Positions 33,718-42,369 of a DNA stretch of 64,000 bases are shown here, piece after piece. A program made the position numbers and the translations under genes. Under the pieces are notes generated by a model. That model was not told the DNA's origin. It was given only the letters and a program-made list of their open reading frames with translations, and searched no databases. Numbering within the stretch: position 1 is the first letter of the stretch; each line of letters opens with the position of its first letter. The stretch comes from Clostridiaceae bacterium (GTDB lineage Bacteria; Bacillota_I; Bacilli_A; Erysipelotrichales; Coprobacillaceae): assembly GCA_902363625.1 (NCBI GenBank), contig CABJAS010000001.1:1-64000 (forward strand), written 5' to 3'.

Positions 33718-33732
33718 CTTTACACTGTAAAG
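33718..33732. promoter_or_regulatory. TetR operator CTTTACA-C-TGTAAAG over the -35 box
   Basis: A perfect dyad around a central base. On the minus strand, TTTACA within it is the -35 box, followed after 17 bp by TAAAAT. Repressor binding here would block RNA polymerase. Confidence 0.7.
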
Positions 33733-33744
33733 ATATAAATGTAA

Positions 33745-33775
33745 TAAAAAAGATGACTTAGTTATTAAGCCATCT
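33745..33775 (-). terminator. terminator of asnB
   Basis: On the minus strand, AGATGGCTTA-ATAAC-TAAGTCATCT (one G-U pair) followed by TTTTTTATT. Confidence 0.8.
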
Positions 33776-33783
33776 GAGTTCAT

Positions 33784-35601
33784 TTATAACTCTAATTCGA
33801 TATGATAGATTTTTCCCCATAAATGAATCTGATATAGATAGGCAATCAGCTGTGGTCCCATCATTAATTGACCAAACCATGGATAAGAAAATGAAGCTCC
33901 TTTTGTTTCAATCAGATCATTTAATTTTTCTTTATCAAACAGTTTATAAAGAATGCTGTCTTGATCTTCCAGACTTTCTTTTAAAAGCTGACAGACAAGT
34001 TCTGTATAGACCGGAGAATGTGTTTTAGGATATGGATTTTTCTTTCGTTCCAGGATTTCTTTAGGCAGTTCATTTTTAAAGGCATCACGGAGTAAGGCTT
34101 TTTCTTTACCTTCTTCATAAAGATAATTCCATGGTATATTGTAAACATATTCGATCAGTTTCGCATTGGCAAAAGGAACACGGCATTCAATGGAAGCCTG
34201 CATCGTTTGAGAATCACTGCGGGTTAATAGGGTTTGCATAAACCATTCTACACATAAATAAATCATGCGTCGCTTACGTTTATCTTCTTCCTCTTCATTG
34301 ATCTCGTCAATTTCACCGACTGTATTGTCGTAAGCCTGTTGGATATATTCTTTAAATGGCAGCTTCTTGATATCTTCATGGAAAAGCTCGATACGTTTGT
34401 CTTGATCTAAGAGCCATGGGAAGTTTTCCTTATTGTATAATTCTTCTTTATAGAACCAAGGATAGCCGCCGAATATTTCATCTGCACATTCTCCTGATAA
34501 GACAACTTTGTGGTTAGAGCCGATATGACGAGAGAAACAGAAGAAACTGCTGTCAATGTCTGCCATTCCCGGCATGTCACGGGCAATTAATGAGGTTTCC
34601 AAATGTTTAACTAATTCTTTTTGCGTTAAAATCACATTAAAATGAACAGTATGATAACGATCACTGACTAATTTGATAAAATCATCATCCTGACTGGTCT
34701 GATAGTCATAGGCTTTAAAATATTTGCTTTGGTCTTCATACGTAATCGAATACGTGGCAAGACTAGGAAGATAGCTTGCGGCAATAGCGCTGATAATACT
34801 GGAATCAACACCACCGGAAAGCATCGAAGAAATCTCGACATCACTTAATAATTGTTGAGTGATGGAATGAATCAATAATTTTCTGACTTTTTGTCTCGTA
34901 GTATCATAATCATCTGTATGTTTTGTTGATTTTAGCTTAAAATAGCGTTTAATCATCAAATGATTGTTTTTATAGATAAAATAATGTCCCGGGCGCAAAG
35001 ATTCAATGCCTTTATAAACGGTTTTACCGGGACTAAGTGATGGTCCTAGCCCAAGTAGCTCTAAGACACCGGTACGGTCTACAACCGCCTTGTTTTTATA
35101 GATCAGTATCGCTTTTATTTCTGATGCAAAGACCAGCTCATCTTCATCATAACTAAAATAAAGCGGTTTAACGCCTAATTGATCACGGCAGCCAAATAAT
35201 TGATCATCACTGTAGATTACAAAGCTGAAAATCCCTTCAAAGCGTTTGACACATTCAGGACCATATTCAATATAAGAGACCAAAGCGACTTCGGTATCAC
35301 TGGAAGTGGCAAACTGATATCCTTTATCAATCAGATCTTCCTTTAATTCCTTCATATTATAAAGTTCACCGTTATAGACAATACAATATTCCTGATCATG
35401 ATACGTATATTTTAGTGGCTGATGTCCACTGTGTAAATCAATAATAGAAAGACGGCGGTGACCGAGCAATGCATTTTCATAGATTTCGATCCCTGCATCA
35501 TCGGGTCCGCGATGGCTTAATACTTGACACATTTTTTTGATTGTCTCTGTATTCAGCTGCAAATCTTTTGTAAAACTAGATATTCCAACAATTCCACACA
35601 T
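33784..35601 (-). CDS. asnB: asparagine synthetase, glutamine-hydrolysing
   Basis: A 605-residue enzyme making asparagine from aspartate, glutamine and ATP. The mature N-terminus must be Cys, the amidotransferase nucleophile, so the start is set at 35601 (MCGIVGISSF) with GAGGTG seven bases upstream rather than at the GTG three codons earlier. Glutaminase motifs include LGHRRLSIIDL and VYNGELYN. The synthetase domain has the ATP pyrophosphate loop SMLSGGVDSSIISA (about 258-271) and GECADEIFGGYPW. Transcribed alone and divergent from an unknown gene. Confidence 0.95.
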   Translation of the reverse strand: MCGIVGISSFTKDLQLNTETIKKMCQVLSHRGPDDAGIEIYENALLGHRRLSIIDLHSGHQPLKYTYHDQEYCIVYNGELYNMKELKEDLIDKGYQFATSSDTEVALVSYIEYGPECVKRFEGIFSFVIYSDDQLFGCRDQLGVKPLYFSYDEDELVFASEIKAILIYKNKAVVDRTGVLELLGLGPSLSPGKTVYKGIESLRPGHYFIYKNNHLMIKRYFKLKSTKHTDDYDTTRQKVRKLLIHSITQQLLSDVEISSMLSGGVDSSIISAIAASYLPSLATYSITYEDQSKYFKAYDYQTSQDDDFIKLVSDRYHTVHFNVILTQKELVKHLETSLIARDMPGMADIDSSFFCFSRHIGSNHKVVLSGECADEIFGGYPWFYKEELYNKENFPWLLDQDKRIELFHEDIKKLPFKEYIQQAYDNTVGEIDEINEEEEDKRKRRMIYLCVEWFMQTLLTRSDSQTMQASIECRVPFANAKLIEYVYNIPWNYLYEEGKEKALLRDAFKNELPKEILERKKNPYPKTHSPVYTELVCQLLKESLEDQDSILYKLFDKEKLNDLIETKGASFSYPWFGQLMMGPQLIAYLYQIHLWGKIYHIELEL

Positions 35602-35749
35602 TTTTTTCACCTCTATAAACTATATTGTAGAATTCAATAAATATGACAATTATTTCAAAACCGTTTATTCGGAGTTTAACGTGTATGGAATGCCTTGTTA
35701 TTTCTTTATCTTTTATATAATAGAGGTGTAAAGAAAAGGAGCGATACTT

Positions 35750-36394
35750 ATGAAAAGATTAGATTATAAAACAAGCAGAATGGTCGATTTTCACCAGTTA
35801 TATGCATTTTTAAATACATTTATTGCAACCTGTCAAAATGATAGGATTAAGACCTTATTTTATGTGTCCGAATCTATGGAACAATTGCAGCTCAATATTC
35901 AGGATGATGTTCAGGCTTGCGAATTTTTCTTTAAAAAGTTAAAGTGCTGTGCAGATCAGGCAGATCATTACATTGAGCTTGAGAAATTTGTCATTTATAT
36001 GGATCTTTTGTTTGGAATGCATTATGCTCCTTTCAATCAGTATAAAAAGAATCTGCTGAATGTGATAATAAGACATATCGATCATTATTTTACATCGGAT
36101 GAATACTGTGTCATTCGTCATCTGATCCCTTTTGAGCAGTACCCATTAGAGGAAATTGTGGAATTGTGTCAGTCTCATATTGATCAAAATAATGAAGCAA
36201 ATCGATATTTTACTTGCGAAATTTATTTAATTGAAGGACAATATAAACAAGCTTTAAGTCTGGTCGATGAAAATGAATTTACAGGAATTCTTATGGATTA
36301 TCAAGAAGATCTTCTTCGCTATAAACGCAGGAACGCTTGGCAGCAGTTATGGAAACCAAGTGAATTCGTTCGTTACCAGCAGCGCTATGCTTAA
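35750..36394 (+). CDS. hypothetical protein, 214 aa
   Basis: Not recognised. A soluble, mostly alpha-helical protein rich in aromatic residues and cysteine, with a repeat-like C-terminal half (EANRYFTCEIYLIEGQYKQA, about 143-162) reminiscent of TPR-type helical hairpins, though no clear TPR signature is present. AGGAG precedes the ATG. It lies 15 bp before a WYL-domain regulator in the same direction, probably one transcript, so a linked regulatory or stress role is possible. Confidence 0.6.
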   Translation: MKRLDYKTSRMVDFHQLYAFLNTFIATCQNDRIKTLFYVSESMEQLQLNIQDDVQACEFFFKKLKCCADQADHYIELEKFVIYMDLLFGMHYAPFNQYKKNLLNVIIRHIDHYFTSDEYCVIRHLIPFEQYPLEEIVELCQSHIDQNNEANRYFTCEIYLIEGQYKQALSLVDENEFTGILMDYQEDLLRYKRRNAWQQLWKPSEFVRYQQRYA

Positions 36395-36409
36395 TAGGAG
36401 GTAAAATGA

Positions 36410-37414
36410 ATGGATCGTCGGGTATGGTATGTGCTGAAAATACTTTTAAAATCAAATGAAACCTATACGATGGCAAGTCAGATTCAAGAGATGCTGTCTG
36501 TGGAGTATGATATTCATTGTGATATTAAAACGATTTATGCCGATATAAATAAGATCAATGGATTCATGGAAGAAATGTTTGGTATTTCTTCTTATATTCA
36601 GGTGAAAAGAAAGCGTGGATATTTTATTGAAAAGGGAATTTTGCCTGATGCTCAGCTGCGTTTTATCTATGATGCCATTTATTCAAGCGGAGCATTGTCT
36701 AAAGAGGAAGGGGAGGAACTGTTTAAAAAAATCACAGCCCTGTCGCCTAAATCGCAAATTGATCGTTTGCACATTGAAAAAATGAATTCACAAAATAAAC
36801 CTTTGTTTATTAAAATGAATGTTATTTTGCAGGCTATTAATGAACAAAAGACAATCATTTTTGAATATGTTCGTTATACGATCGATCAAAACGGAAAAGT
36901 GCTTGCCGTTAAAAGTGAAAATGGGAACTATGAAAAAGATGTGAGCGGACATACTTATTTCGTTTCTCCTTATGAGGTGATGATGCATTCGGGACACTAT
37001 TATCTGTTAGCCTATAATGATATCCGTCAAGAACAATTATCGATCTATCGTATTGACCGAATGGACTTAGTACGAACGACTAAAATGAAATTTGTGGATA
37101 TTCGTGAGATGTGGGATATGAAGCAATTAGAACGACAGGCGATTAATATGTTTTTCTCTAATGAAGTGATTGATTTAAAGTTTTTATTTGATAAGGAGAT
37201 ATTTCGCAGCGTTGTCGATCAGTTTAGTGATCAGCTGATTGTGAAATCGGATGTATCCGGCAAATATGTAGGAGAAGTAAAAGAAGTGACATTGAGTGAC
37301 GGGTTGATCGGATGGATTATGATGCTGGGCAGTCGGATCACTATTTTAGAACCGTCCAGTCTTAAAACAAAAGTGATCCAGCGTTTAAAGGAATCTTTAG
37401 CTCATTATCATTAA
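36410..37414 (+). CDS. WYL-domain transcriptional regulator
   Basis: A 334-residue regulator. The N-terminal winged helix (about 1-70) contains VEYDIHCDIKTIYADINKIN as recognition helix. The WYL domain (about 130-230) includes KTIIFEYVRY, VSPYEVMMHSGHYYLLAYN and LSIYRIDRM, which line the ligand pocket in this family. A C-terminal extension (about 240-334) matches the WCX region. WYL proteins sense nucleic acid or nucleotide ligands in some systems, including phage defence, but no defence genes are adjacent here. Confidence 0.87.
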   Translation: MDRRVWYVLKILLKSNETYTMASQIQEMLSVEYDIHCDIKTIYADINKINGFMEEMFGISSYIQVKRKRGYFIEKGILPDAQLRFIYDAIYSSGALSKEEGEELFKKITALSPKSQIDRLHIEKMNSQNKPLFIKMNVILQAINEQKTIIFEYVRYTIDQNGKVLAVKSENGNYEKDVSGHTYFVSPYEVMMHSGHYYLLAYNDIRQEQLSIYRIDRMDLVRTTKMKFVDIREMWDMKQLERQAINMFFSNEVIDLKFLFDKEIFRSVVDQFSDQLIVKSDVSGKYVGEVKEVTLSDGLIGWIMMLGSRITILEPSSLKTKVIQRLKESLAHYH

Positions 37415-37473
37415 AGCAAGAAATGTGAAGCAAACAGCTTTCAGTTTCATTATAATGACATTGAGGTGAGAAA

Positions 37474-38349
37474 ATGAAAACGAATAAAGAAAAAGTTGAA
37501 ATCATTTTTCAATACATTGAAGATCATTTAGATGAAAATTTAAGCTTGGATATTTTGGCGCAGATTGTTGGGTATTCAAAATACCATTTGCATCGCATGT
37601 TGTCAGAGCTGTTGGAAATGCCGCTTCATCTTTATATTCAAAAAAGAAGATTAAGCAATGCTGCTTATGAATTGGTACATAATAAAAAAGAGATTGCTCA
37701 AATTGCCTTAACAGCCGGGTATTCTTCTCAGCAGGCTTTTCATACGGCATTTAAGAAAAGCTATAAGAAAACACCGGATGCTTATCGGCAGCAGCAAAAA
37801 TTCTATTCGCTGATTCTTCCTTATGATATAAAAAAAGCAGATCAAGAGAATGAGCTGCATCGTATCGCTCATATTCAAATAGTTAAAAACAGAGGATTCA
37901 AATGTATCGGATATACATGCAGTACATCGCTGGGCTTTTTTATGATAGGGAAGACTTGGCGCAAGCTGCATCGTCAAAAACATTTGATAGGTAACCGAAC
38001 AAATCTTGATTTTTTAATTGGAATCAATGATTACAGCCATTATAAAATGGAGGCAGATCATTTATCCTTTGACTATTACGCAATGGCAGAGGTGGCAGAT
38101 TTTAGTTCTATTCCTCGAGGCATGGTAAGTAAGACTTTACCGACAAGCGATTATGCCGTTTTTTATCTCAGAGGAAAAAACGAAGAGAGCGTTCAGCCGT
38201 TAATTGAGGCAATCTATAGAGAATGGCTTTTAAATACGGATTATGAATTAAATGATGAACTGCAGTTTGATTTTATTTGTTATGGGGAAAAGCTAGATGA
38301 AAATAAAGAAAGTCAAATCGAAATTTGGCTTCCAATCAAAAGGCACTGA
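37474..38349 (+). CDS. AraC-family regulator with GyrI-like effector domain (paralogue 1)
   Basis: A 291-residue regulator. Two AraC-type HTH motifs occupy about residues 6-105: LSLDILAQIVGYSKYHLHRM and IAQIALTAGYSSQQAFHTAF. Residues about 125-290 form a GyrI-like effector-binding domain. Ribosome binding site GAGGTGAG. It lies 61 bp before a second gene of the same architecture, probably an old tandem duplication. Likely senses a small hydrophobic compound; no target gene is evident. Confidence 0.88.
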   Translation: MKTNKEKVEIIFQYIEDHLDENLSLDILAQIVGYSKYHLHRMLSELLEMPLHLYIQKRRLSNAAYELVHNKKEIAQIALTAGYSSQQAFHTAFKKSYKKTPDAYRQQQKFYSLILPYDIKKADQENELHRIAHIQIVKNRGFKCIGYTCSTSLGFFMIGKTWRKLHRQKHLIGNRTNLDFLIGINDYSHYKMEADHLSFDYYAMAEVADFSSIPRGMVSKTLPTSDYAVFYLRGKNEESVQPLIEAIYREWLLNTDYELNDELQFDFICYGEKLDENKESQIEIWLPIKRH

Positions 38350-38410
38350 GATGCAAGGCAGATAAAATACAATATGCTAGAATACATGTAGAAAGGCAGG
38401 AGATAAAAAT

Positions 38411-39295
38411 ATGTATGCATGGGAAGCCATTCAACAGAGTATTGAGTATATTGAAAATCATGATGATCAAGCATTGAGTGTGGAGGATTTAGCTAAAATT
38501 GCGAATTTATCCCCTTATTATTATCAGCGATTATTTTATCGTTTGGTTCATAAGCGAGTAGGGGAGTATCTAAAGCTAAGACGATTGGCAAAAGCTGCGG
38601 ATCAGTTAAAGAACAGTCAGGACACTATTTTAAAAATAGCATTGGATCATGGCTTTGGAGATCATAGTCATTTTACAAATGCTTTTAAGGCAACTTACAA
38701 AGTAACCCCGAATGAATATCGTAAAAGCAATGTGTTGCTAGATCATTTCTTAAAACCGGATTTAATCTTGAATTATACAATGATTGAGGAAAATGTTCCT
38801 TTGATTGTGGAGGATATGGTATTAACGATTCGTAAAGACAAAGTTATACAAGATATCGAGCTTATTGGCAAAAGGAAAAAAGCGCCAATTAAAGAATTGG
38901 GAGAGCCTAAGATCAATTCATTAGTTGAACTATGGGAATCCAACGATGAAAAAAATCCGCAAGCTGTGGGGATTGATGTTTTAACTTTAACACCCGATCC
39001 GGAATATTTTGATTATTTTGTCGGCTTCGAAGCTAATGATCAGCTTACAGGAGACAGGCAAATTATTCCGAGAGGGGAATATATTGTATGCAGCTATGAG
39101 GCGGAAGACTTTGAACAGTTGGTTAATGTTTATTTATATAAAGCCAGTCAATACCTTTATGACACCTGGTTAAAAGAAAAAGGAATAGAAACGGATCCGA
39201 TTTTGATTCAGAAATATTTTCACCCTTACACAAAGAACTGCTTTATTGAACTATGGGCAAAAGTAAAGGAGGATCATGATGTATCATTGGGATAA
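38411..39295 (+). CDS. AraC-family regulator with GyrI-like effector domain (paralogue 2)
   Basis: A 294-residue regulator of the same architecture as the preceding gene. HTH 1 is LSVEDLAKIANLSPYYYQRL, HTH 2 is ILKIALDHGFGDHSHFTNAF (about 75-94), followed by KVTPNEYRKS. The GyrI-like domain (about 130-290) carries DYFVGFEAND and ends in YTKNCFIELWAKV. The 3' end overlaps a DUF3788 gene by 17 bp, so the two are translationally coupled. Confidence 0.88.
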   Translation: MYAWEAIQQSIEYIENHDDQALSVEDLAKIANLSPYYYQRLFYRLVHKRVGEYLKLRRLAKAADQLKNSQDTILKIALDHGFGDHSHFTNAFKATYKVTPNEYRKSNVLLDHFLKPDLILNYTMIEENVPLIVEDMVLTIRKDKVIQDIELIGKRKKAPIKELGEPKINSLVELWESNDEKNPQAVGIDVLTLTPDPEYFDYFVGFEANDQLTGDRQIIPRGEYIVCSYEAEDFEQLVNVYLYKASQYLYDTWLKEKGIETDPILIQKYFHPYTKNCFIELWAKVKEDHDVSLG

Positions 39296-39698
39296 ACGGG
39301 ATGCGACTTGTAAACCGGTATTAGAAGAGGTCGCTGAATATATTAAAAATCCGTTGTTCAAAGAACTTTGTGATCATTTTGAAGAAGTGTATCATTGCTT
39401 TCCACAATTTCACTACAGCCGTTGTTCAATGGCAATGGGGTGGAATCTGAAATTTAAGAAGTCATCTAAAAATATCTGCACGCTTTATCCACAGAGGGGA
39501 TATTTTGATGTGCTGATCGTGATAGGAAAAAAAGAAAAGGAATCGTTTGAGAAATTGCTTCCTAACTTATCCTATTCTTTTCAAAGGGTATATGCTGAAA
39601 CAAAAGAAATGATGGGACAAAGATGGCTAATGCTGAGCATCGAAGATCCAAGTCAGCTTGAAGATTTGAAAAAGTGTATTTTGGTGAGAGCAAAATAA
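39279..39698 (+). CDS. DUF3788 family protein
   Basis: A 139-residue protein with DUF3788 features: CPQFHYSRCSMAMGWNLKFKK-like segment (here FPQFHYSRCSMAMGWNLKFK, about 44-63), TLYPQRGYFDVLIVIG and RWLMLSIEDPSQLEDLKKCI near the end. The family often accompanies GyrI-type regulators, and here it overlaps such a gene by 17 bp. The biochemical role is unknown; a ligand-binding role parallel to GyrI is a reasonable guess. The second of two adjacent ATGs gives the better spacing to AAAGGAGG. Confidence 0.8.
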   Translation: MYHWDKRDATCKPVLEEVAEYIKNPLFKELCDHFEEVYHCFPQFHYSRCSMAMGWNLKFKKSSKNICTLYPQRGYFDVLIVIGKKEKESFEKLLPNLSYSFQRVYAETKEMMGQRWLMLSIEDPSQLEDLKKCILVRAK

Positions 39699-39769
39699 AT
39701 TCATTATAACTTTAGCAACTTTCCTTTTTCGACTTTTATTCTATGGTAAGCTATATTCAGGTGATAAGG

Positions 39770-39961
39770 ATGAAGTTAAAGTGTCAATGCGGCTATGAAA
39801 TTAAACAGGAACATGGTCATCAGGAGGATATCAAATCAGGAATAAAAGCCTTCTTTTTTAAATGCCATCAATGCGGGAATTGCTATACGTTGGTCCGCTA
39901 TTTGAATGGAAATGAAGAAACCTTAAAAGGATATCGAGTTATTAAAGAATTACTTAAGTAG
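39770..39961 (+). CDS. small zinc-ribbon protein, 63 aa
   Basis: A 63-residue protein with a CxC-CxxC metal site: MKLKCQCGYEIKQEH near the start and FFKCHQCGNCYTLVRY near 28-43. The ATG at 39770 sits just after AGGTGATAAGG; an upstream in-frame ATG at 39743 lacks a site. No homologue with a function is recognised. The TAG stop forms the first bases of its terminator stem. Confidence 0.65.
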   Translation: MKLKCQCGYEIKQEHGHQEDIKSGIKAFFFKCHQCGNCYTLVRYLNGNEETLKGYRVIKELLK

Positions 39962-39991
39962 GAATATCTAGTAGAGATATTCCTATTTTGT
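39959..39991 (+). terminator. terminator of the zinc-ribbon gene, includes the stop codon
   Basis: TAGGAATATCT-AGTAG-AGATATTCCTA then TTTTG; the TAG stop (39959-39961) opens the stem. Confidence 0.8.
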
Positions 39992-40023
39992 TTCTTAATT
40001 AAATATAATATGTTTCGGGTATA

Positions 40024-40072
40024 AAAAAGAACCGTCATAGTTTGGATAGCCAAAACTTTGAGGTTCTTTTTT
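40024..40072 (-). terminator. terminator of the hom-lysC-asd operon
   Basis: A long hairpin with AAAAAAGAACC outer arms and an inner GTTTTGG/CCAAACT pairing. The minus-strand T-run follows GGTTC. It can also act on the plus strand. Confidence 0.8.
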
Positions 40073-40079
40073 ATTAAAA

Positions 40080-41114
40080 TTACAGAAGACCCATTTCGAT
40101 CATTTTAAGACCGATATCTACAGAGTTGTAAGCAGCACCTTTCATTAGCTGATCAGCGACTACCCACATGCTTAATGCATGGTCATTGTCTAAATCTTTT
40201 CTGACACGTCCGACATATACTTTTTCAGAACCGATATGATCAATCGCCATCGGATAAATTTGATTAGCAATGTCATCTACTAATTCAACACCGGTAGAAT
40301 GAGCAAGCAAATCGAATGCTTTTTCAATATCGATTGGTTTTTTAGTTTCGATATAAACGCTCTCGCTATGACCACGCAGTACAGGGACACGCACACAAGT
40401 AGCATTGACTTTAATATCTTTATGGTAAATTTTCTTTGTTTCATTGACCATTTTCATCTCTTCTTTAGAAAAAGCGTTGTCTAAATCGAATTTATCGATT
40501 TGCGGAATACAATTATAAGCAATCTGGTAATGTTTTTTATCACTGGCACATGGCAATGTATCAGCAACAACCGGTTCATTATCGATAATTGCTTTTGTTT
40601 GACTGTTTAATTCACGCATTCCGGCAACCCCGGCACCTGAAACTGCCTGATAAGTAGAAACGATGATTCTTTCAATATCAAATTCCTCATCTAAACGTTT
40701 TAAGGCACTGACCATTTGAATAGTGGAACAGTTTGGATTGGCAATAATTCCTTTATGCCATTTTAAATCTTCGCTGTTACATTCAGGGACAACTAATGGG
40801 ACATTTGGATCCATTCTGAAATGGCTGGTGTTATCGATATTAACACACCCGGCTTTTACTGCATAAGGCACAAACTTTTCGGAAATGCTTCCGCCAGCTG
40901 ACCAAAAAGCGACGTCAATGCCTTCAAAACTGTTTTCGGTTAATTCTTCTACAACGAAGCTCAGACCATCTTGTTCGATGGTTTTGCCAGCAGAACGGGC
41001 AGAGGCTAAAAGCTTAATACTTTCAAATGGAAAGTTATATTGGATGACACATCTTAACATTTCACGACCGACAGCTCCTGTCGCTCCCACAATCGCAACT
41101 TTATATTTCTTCAT
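40080..41114 (-). CDS. asd: aspartate-semialdehyde dehydrogenase
   Basis: A 344-residue enzyme reducing aspartyl phosphate to aspartate semialdehyde with NADPH. The nucleotide loop is VAIVGATGAVGREML (about 4-18). The active-site Cys is in ANPNCSTIQMV (about 125-135) and the catalytic His in VLRGHSESVY. It is the last gene of hom-lysC-asd, 14 bp after lysC. The operon sits behind a leader-peptide attenuator, so supply of threonine, methionine, isoleucine and, through lysC/asd, lysine would be co-regulated. Confidence 0.96.
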   Translation of the reverse strand: MKKYKVAIVGATGAVGREMLRCVIQYNFPFESIKLLASARSAGKTIEQDGLSFVVEELTENSFEGIDVAFWSAGGSISEKFVPYAVKAGCVNIDNTSHFRMDPNVPLVVPECNSEDLKWHKGIIANPNCSTIQMVSALKRLDEEFDIERIIVSTYQAVSGAGVAGMRELNSQTKAIIDNEPVVADTLPCASDKKHYQIAYNCIPQIDKFDLDNAFSKEEMKMVNETKKIYHKDIKVNATCVRVPVLRGHSESVYIETKKPIDIEKAFDLLAHSTGVELVDDIANQIYPMAIDHIGSEKVYVGRVRKDLDNDHALSMWVVADQLMKGAAYNSVDIGLKMIEMGLL

Positions 41115-41128
41115 TTTATATTTCCCCC

Positions 41129-42367
41129 TTAGTTTTCATTTCCTAAAAAAGCTTCATGCAGTACAACTTGCGCACGATTCACATCATCACGATCAATAAA
41201 GCATGAGATATTGATTTCTGAGCAAGATGTCATTTCTACCGGTATATCATTTTTAATCAAGGTATCGTAAACCTTATGGAACATTCCCTGATTATTTTTG
41301 ATGCCAATCCCAATGACAGATACCTTTCCGATGTTGCCGCGAACAATGGTACGCTGTGCTTTTAACGGCTGTTTGAGTTCATTGCAGATATCGATTACCT
41401 TTGGTAAGTCTTCATCTCTGATAATAAGAGAGATATCCATTTTTCCGCCGCCGACTAATGCCTGATTAAATACATTTACGTTAACTCCTTCTTCTGCTAC
41501 CCTTTGAAAGAACTTAGCTGATGAATTGTTTGTTCCGTCAACGCCGACTAAAGTGACACGAGCTTCATTTTGAGAACCGGTAATCCCGGAAATAGTAAGT
41601 TTATTAAGGCTTTTCTTCATGATTTCTTCATCTCCTATCACATAAGTTCCTTTATATTGTTCAAATGATGAACGGGCATGGATTCGAATGTTATGGCTGG
41701 CGGCTAACTGAACGCAGCGATGATTCAGCACCTTTGCACCGTTGCAGGCTAATTCTAACATTTCTGCATAACTGATATAATTAAGTTTTAAGGCATCGGG
41801 AACGATACGCGGATCAGCTGTATAGATACCGTTGACATCAGAATAGATCTCAACTTCACTGGCTTCGACTGCGATTCCGACAGCCACCGCTGATAAATCA
41901 CTTCCGCCGCGACCGAGTGTCGTAATTTTACCTTCTTCATTTCTCCCTTGGAAGCCGGGACAAATCACAACCTCCACTTCTTTTAATTTTTCTAAGATCA
42001 TTTCTCCGTCTACTTCAATAATGCTTGCATTTTGATAATCACGATCTGTCAGGATTCCGAGCTCCTGATTGCTGATGGTAGCTGTGGTAATGCCATTTTT
42101 TTCGAGCTCGGCTTTAATAACTAAAGTCGCAATGGTTTCACCTAAACTGGTTAAGCGATCGAGTTCCTCACTATCTAAATGTTCTTTATTGACGATGGAA
42201 AGCAGTGTATCGGTTGCATAGGGATCATCAAATCGTCCCATCGCAGATACGACAGCAACTACTTTATGACCGGCTTTTACATCACGGATAATATTCTTGT
42301 ACATACGTTCACGTGATTCAAACGAACGTGTTGATGTACCTCCATACTTTTGGACAATGATATTCAT
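41129..42367 (-). CDS. lysC: aspartate kinase, monofunctional
   Basis: A 412-residue aspartokinase. The kinase domain starts with VQKYGGTSTRSFESRERM and contains TTLGRGGSDLSAVAVG (about 151-166) and the DVNGIYTADPRIV segment. Two ACT domains follow (about 260-410), giving feedback control by a pathway end product. It lies 2 bp after hom and 14 bp before asd. As it is fused to neither hom nor diaminopimelate genes, the effector (lysine or threonine) cannot be told from sequence. Confidence 0.96.
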   Translation of the reverse strand: MNIIVQKYGGTSTRSFESRERMYKNIIRDVKAGHKVVAVVSAMGRFDDPYATDTLLSIVNKEHLDSEELDRLTSLGETIATLVIKAELEKNGITTATISNQELGILTDRDYQNASIIEVDGEMILEKLKEVEVVICPGFQGRNEEGKITTLGRGGSDLSAVAVGIAVEASEVEIYSDVNGIYTADPRIVPDALKLNYISYAEMLELACNGAKVLNHRCVQLAASHNIRIHARSSFEQYKGTYVIGDEEIMKKSLNKLTISGITGSQNEARVTLVGVDGTNNSSAKFFQRVAEEGVNVNVFNQALVGGGKMDISLIIRDEDLPKVIDICNELKQPLKAQRTIVRGNIGKVSVIGIGIKNNQGMFHKVYDTLIKNDIPVEMTSCSEINISCFIDRDDVNRAQVVLHEAFLGNEN

Positions 42368-42369
42368 TT

